Source of the DNA: JAIVGV01 sp036389335 | GTDB lineage: Bacteria > Acidobacteriota > Blastocatellia > Pyrinomonadales > Pyrinomonadaceae | Direction of reading: 5' to 3' | DNA length: 64,000 nucleotides | NCBI GenBank assembly: GCA_036389335.1 | Contig: DASVQC010000035.1 | Location: forward strand, 1 to 64,000 | Shown: positions 63,631-64,000 of the stretch, in pieces | Position numbering within the stretch: position 1 is the stretch's first letter | How the letters are laid out: each line of letters starts with the position of its first letter | Notes under the pieces: model-generated | Database searches by the model: none | Told to the model about the DNA's origin: nothing | Seen by the model: only the letters and a program-made list of their open reading frames with translations | Translations under genes and position numbers: made by a program

Positions 63631-63721
63631 GATGAGGGATGAGGGATGAGGGATGAAGCAAGCAGTCTTGCTCCATCCCTACCTTCATTCCTCCGCCTTC
63701 ATCCCTCATCCCTCATCCCTT
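63631..63721. repeat. Heptamer inverted-repeat element (GATGAGG type)
   Basis: The left arm is GATGAGG three times and GATGAAG (63631-63658); the right arm (63673-63721) is CCATCCC, TACCTTC, ATTCCTC, CGCCTTC, ATCCCTC twice and ATCCCTT. The element fills the gap between convergent genes, and the right arm even supplies the TGA stop of the M16 peptidase gene (63713-63715, minus strand). Confidence 0.88.
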
Positions 63722-64000
63722 CTTAAAGTCGCCCGCCTTGACGATCGTGATCTTCGACGGGTCGATGTACTTGCGCATCGCCGCGTTGATCTGTTCGGGC
63801 GTGAGCGACTTGATCTTCTCTTCGAGCTGCGCGTCCCACTGGAGCGTGCGACCGAGGAAGAGGTAGTTGTTCAGGCGGCCCGCCAGCTCGTTGTCCTGCG
63901 CGCGGCTGACCTGGCGCGATTGCAGCCAGCCCGTCTTCGCCGCCGCCACCTCTTCGGCGGTGAACCCGTCCTTGAGCATCCGCGCGATCTCGTCCTTGAA
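63713..64000 (-). CDS. M16 (insulinase-like) peptidase, C-terminal fragment
   Basis: The reading frame enters from beyond the window and ends at 63713, so only about 95 C-terminal residues are seen. LKDGFTAEEVAAAKTGWLQS, then NELAGRLNNYLFLGRTLQWD and SLTPEQINAAMRKYIDPSKI are typical of the C-terminal domain of M16B zinc peptidases (processing-peptidase or PqqL-like). The catalytic HXXEH motif would lie in the missing N-terminal part. The stop codon falls within the heptamer array, which shifts the end of the protein slightly into repeat sequence (FKKG). Confidence 0.8.
   Translation of the reverse strand, partial: FKDEIARMLKDGFTAEEVAAAKTGWLQSRQVSRAQDNELAGRLNNYLFLGRTLQWDAQLEEKIKSLTPEQINAAMRKYIDPSKITIVKAGDFKKG

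Overview
The window is GC-rich, double-stranded bacterial chromosome carrying ordinary housekeeping genes (ispH, secA, serS, galU, fabG, sppA, mnmA, one tRNA-Ser) mixed with lineage-specific and accessory modules. TPR proteins ending in TonB C-terminal domains, a SecA with a terminal SEC-C zinc motif, an LpxL-like acyltransferase (a Gram-negative envelope), very large multidomain proteins and abundant intergenic repeats suggest an Acidobacteriota member, perhaps of the Blastocatellia. That placement is inference from gene content; there is no rRNA here to confirm it.

Layout. 0-15.6 kb: ispH, a small hypothetical gene, an SGNH-hydrolase lipoprotein and a Ski2-like helicase on the minus strand; then a tandem pair of paralogous envelope proteins, secA, a tandem pair of TPR-TonB proteins, a helical-repeat protein, a DUF2227-like membrane protein and an LpxL-like acyltransferase. 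15.6-16 kb: an apparently orphan transcription unit with a strong promoter, nested helices and a Rho-independent terminator, a candidate small RNA. 16-23 kb: galU-fabG, serS, a low-GC two-gene RelA/SpoT synthetase cassette, sppA and mnmA. 23.6-28.3 kb: a MoxR (NorQ/CbbQ-type) ATPase, a DinB/DUF1572 protein and a 1080-residue VWA (NorD/CbbO-type) protein. 28.3-29.7 kb: a small low-GC island with DUF433 and PIN-like DUF5615 genes, bounded by a 38-bp direct repeat of the norD-like 3' end. 29.8-35.2 kb: a PPOX-fold protein, tRNA-Ser(UGA), an MscS channel, a TetR-type FadR-like regulator with a visible operator, a long-chain acyl-CoA synthetase and an alpha/beta hydrolase. 35.5-42.6 kb: a two-gene unit of a giant membrane-embedded patatin and an AAA+ ATPase.

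The most unusual part is 43.4-56.0 kb: a PsiD-like pyruvoyl decarboxylase, a 1972-residue secreted multicopper oxidase, a 1260-residue LodA/GoxA-type (cysteine tryptophylquinone) oxidase that appears fused to a heme-oxygenase-like diiron (HDO) domain, and a LodB-like flavoprotein. Together these look like an undescribed oxidative amino-acid or amine pathway combining pyruvoyl, copper, quinone, flavin and possibly diiron chemistry. It is followed by a multi-PAS hybrid histidine kinase, a single-domain response regulator, a GT-C-like membrane protein, a lipoprotein and the end of an M16 peptidase.

A second theme is a family of intergenic elements built from tandem seven-base units, often with an inverted partner array. 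At least nine loci carry them, each with its own heptamer, and one has become part of the histidine kinase coding sequence.
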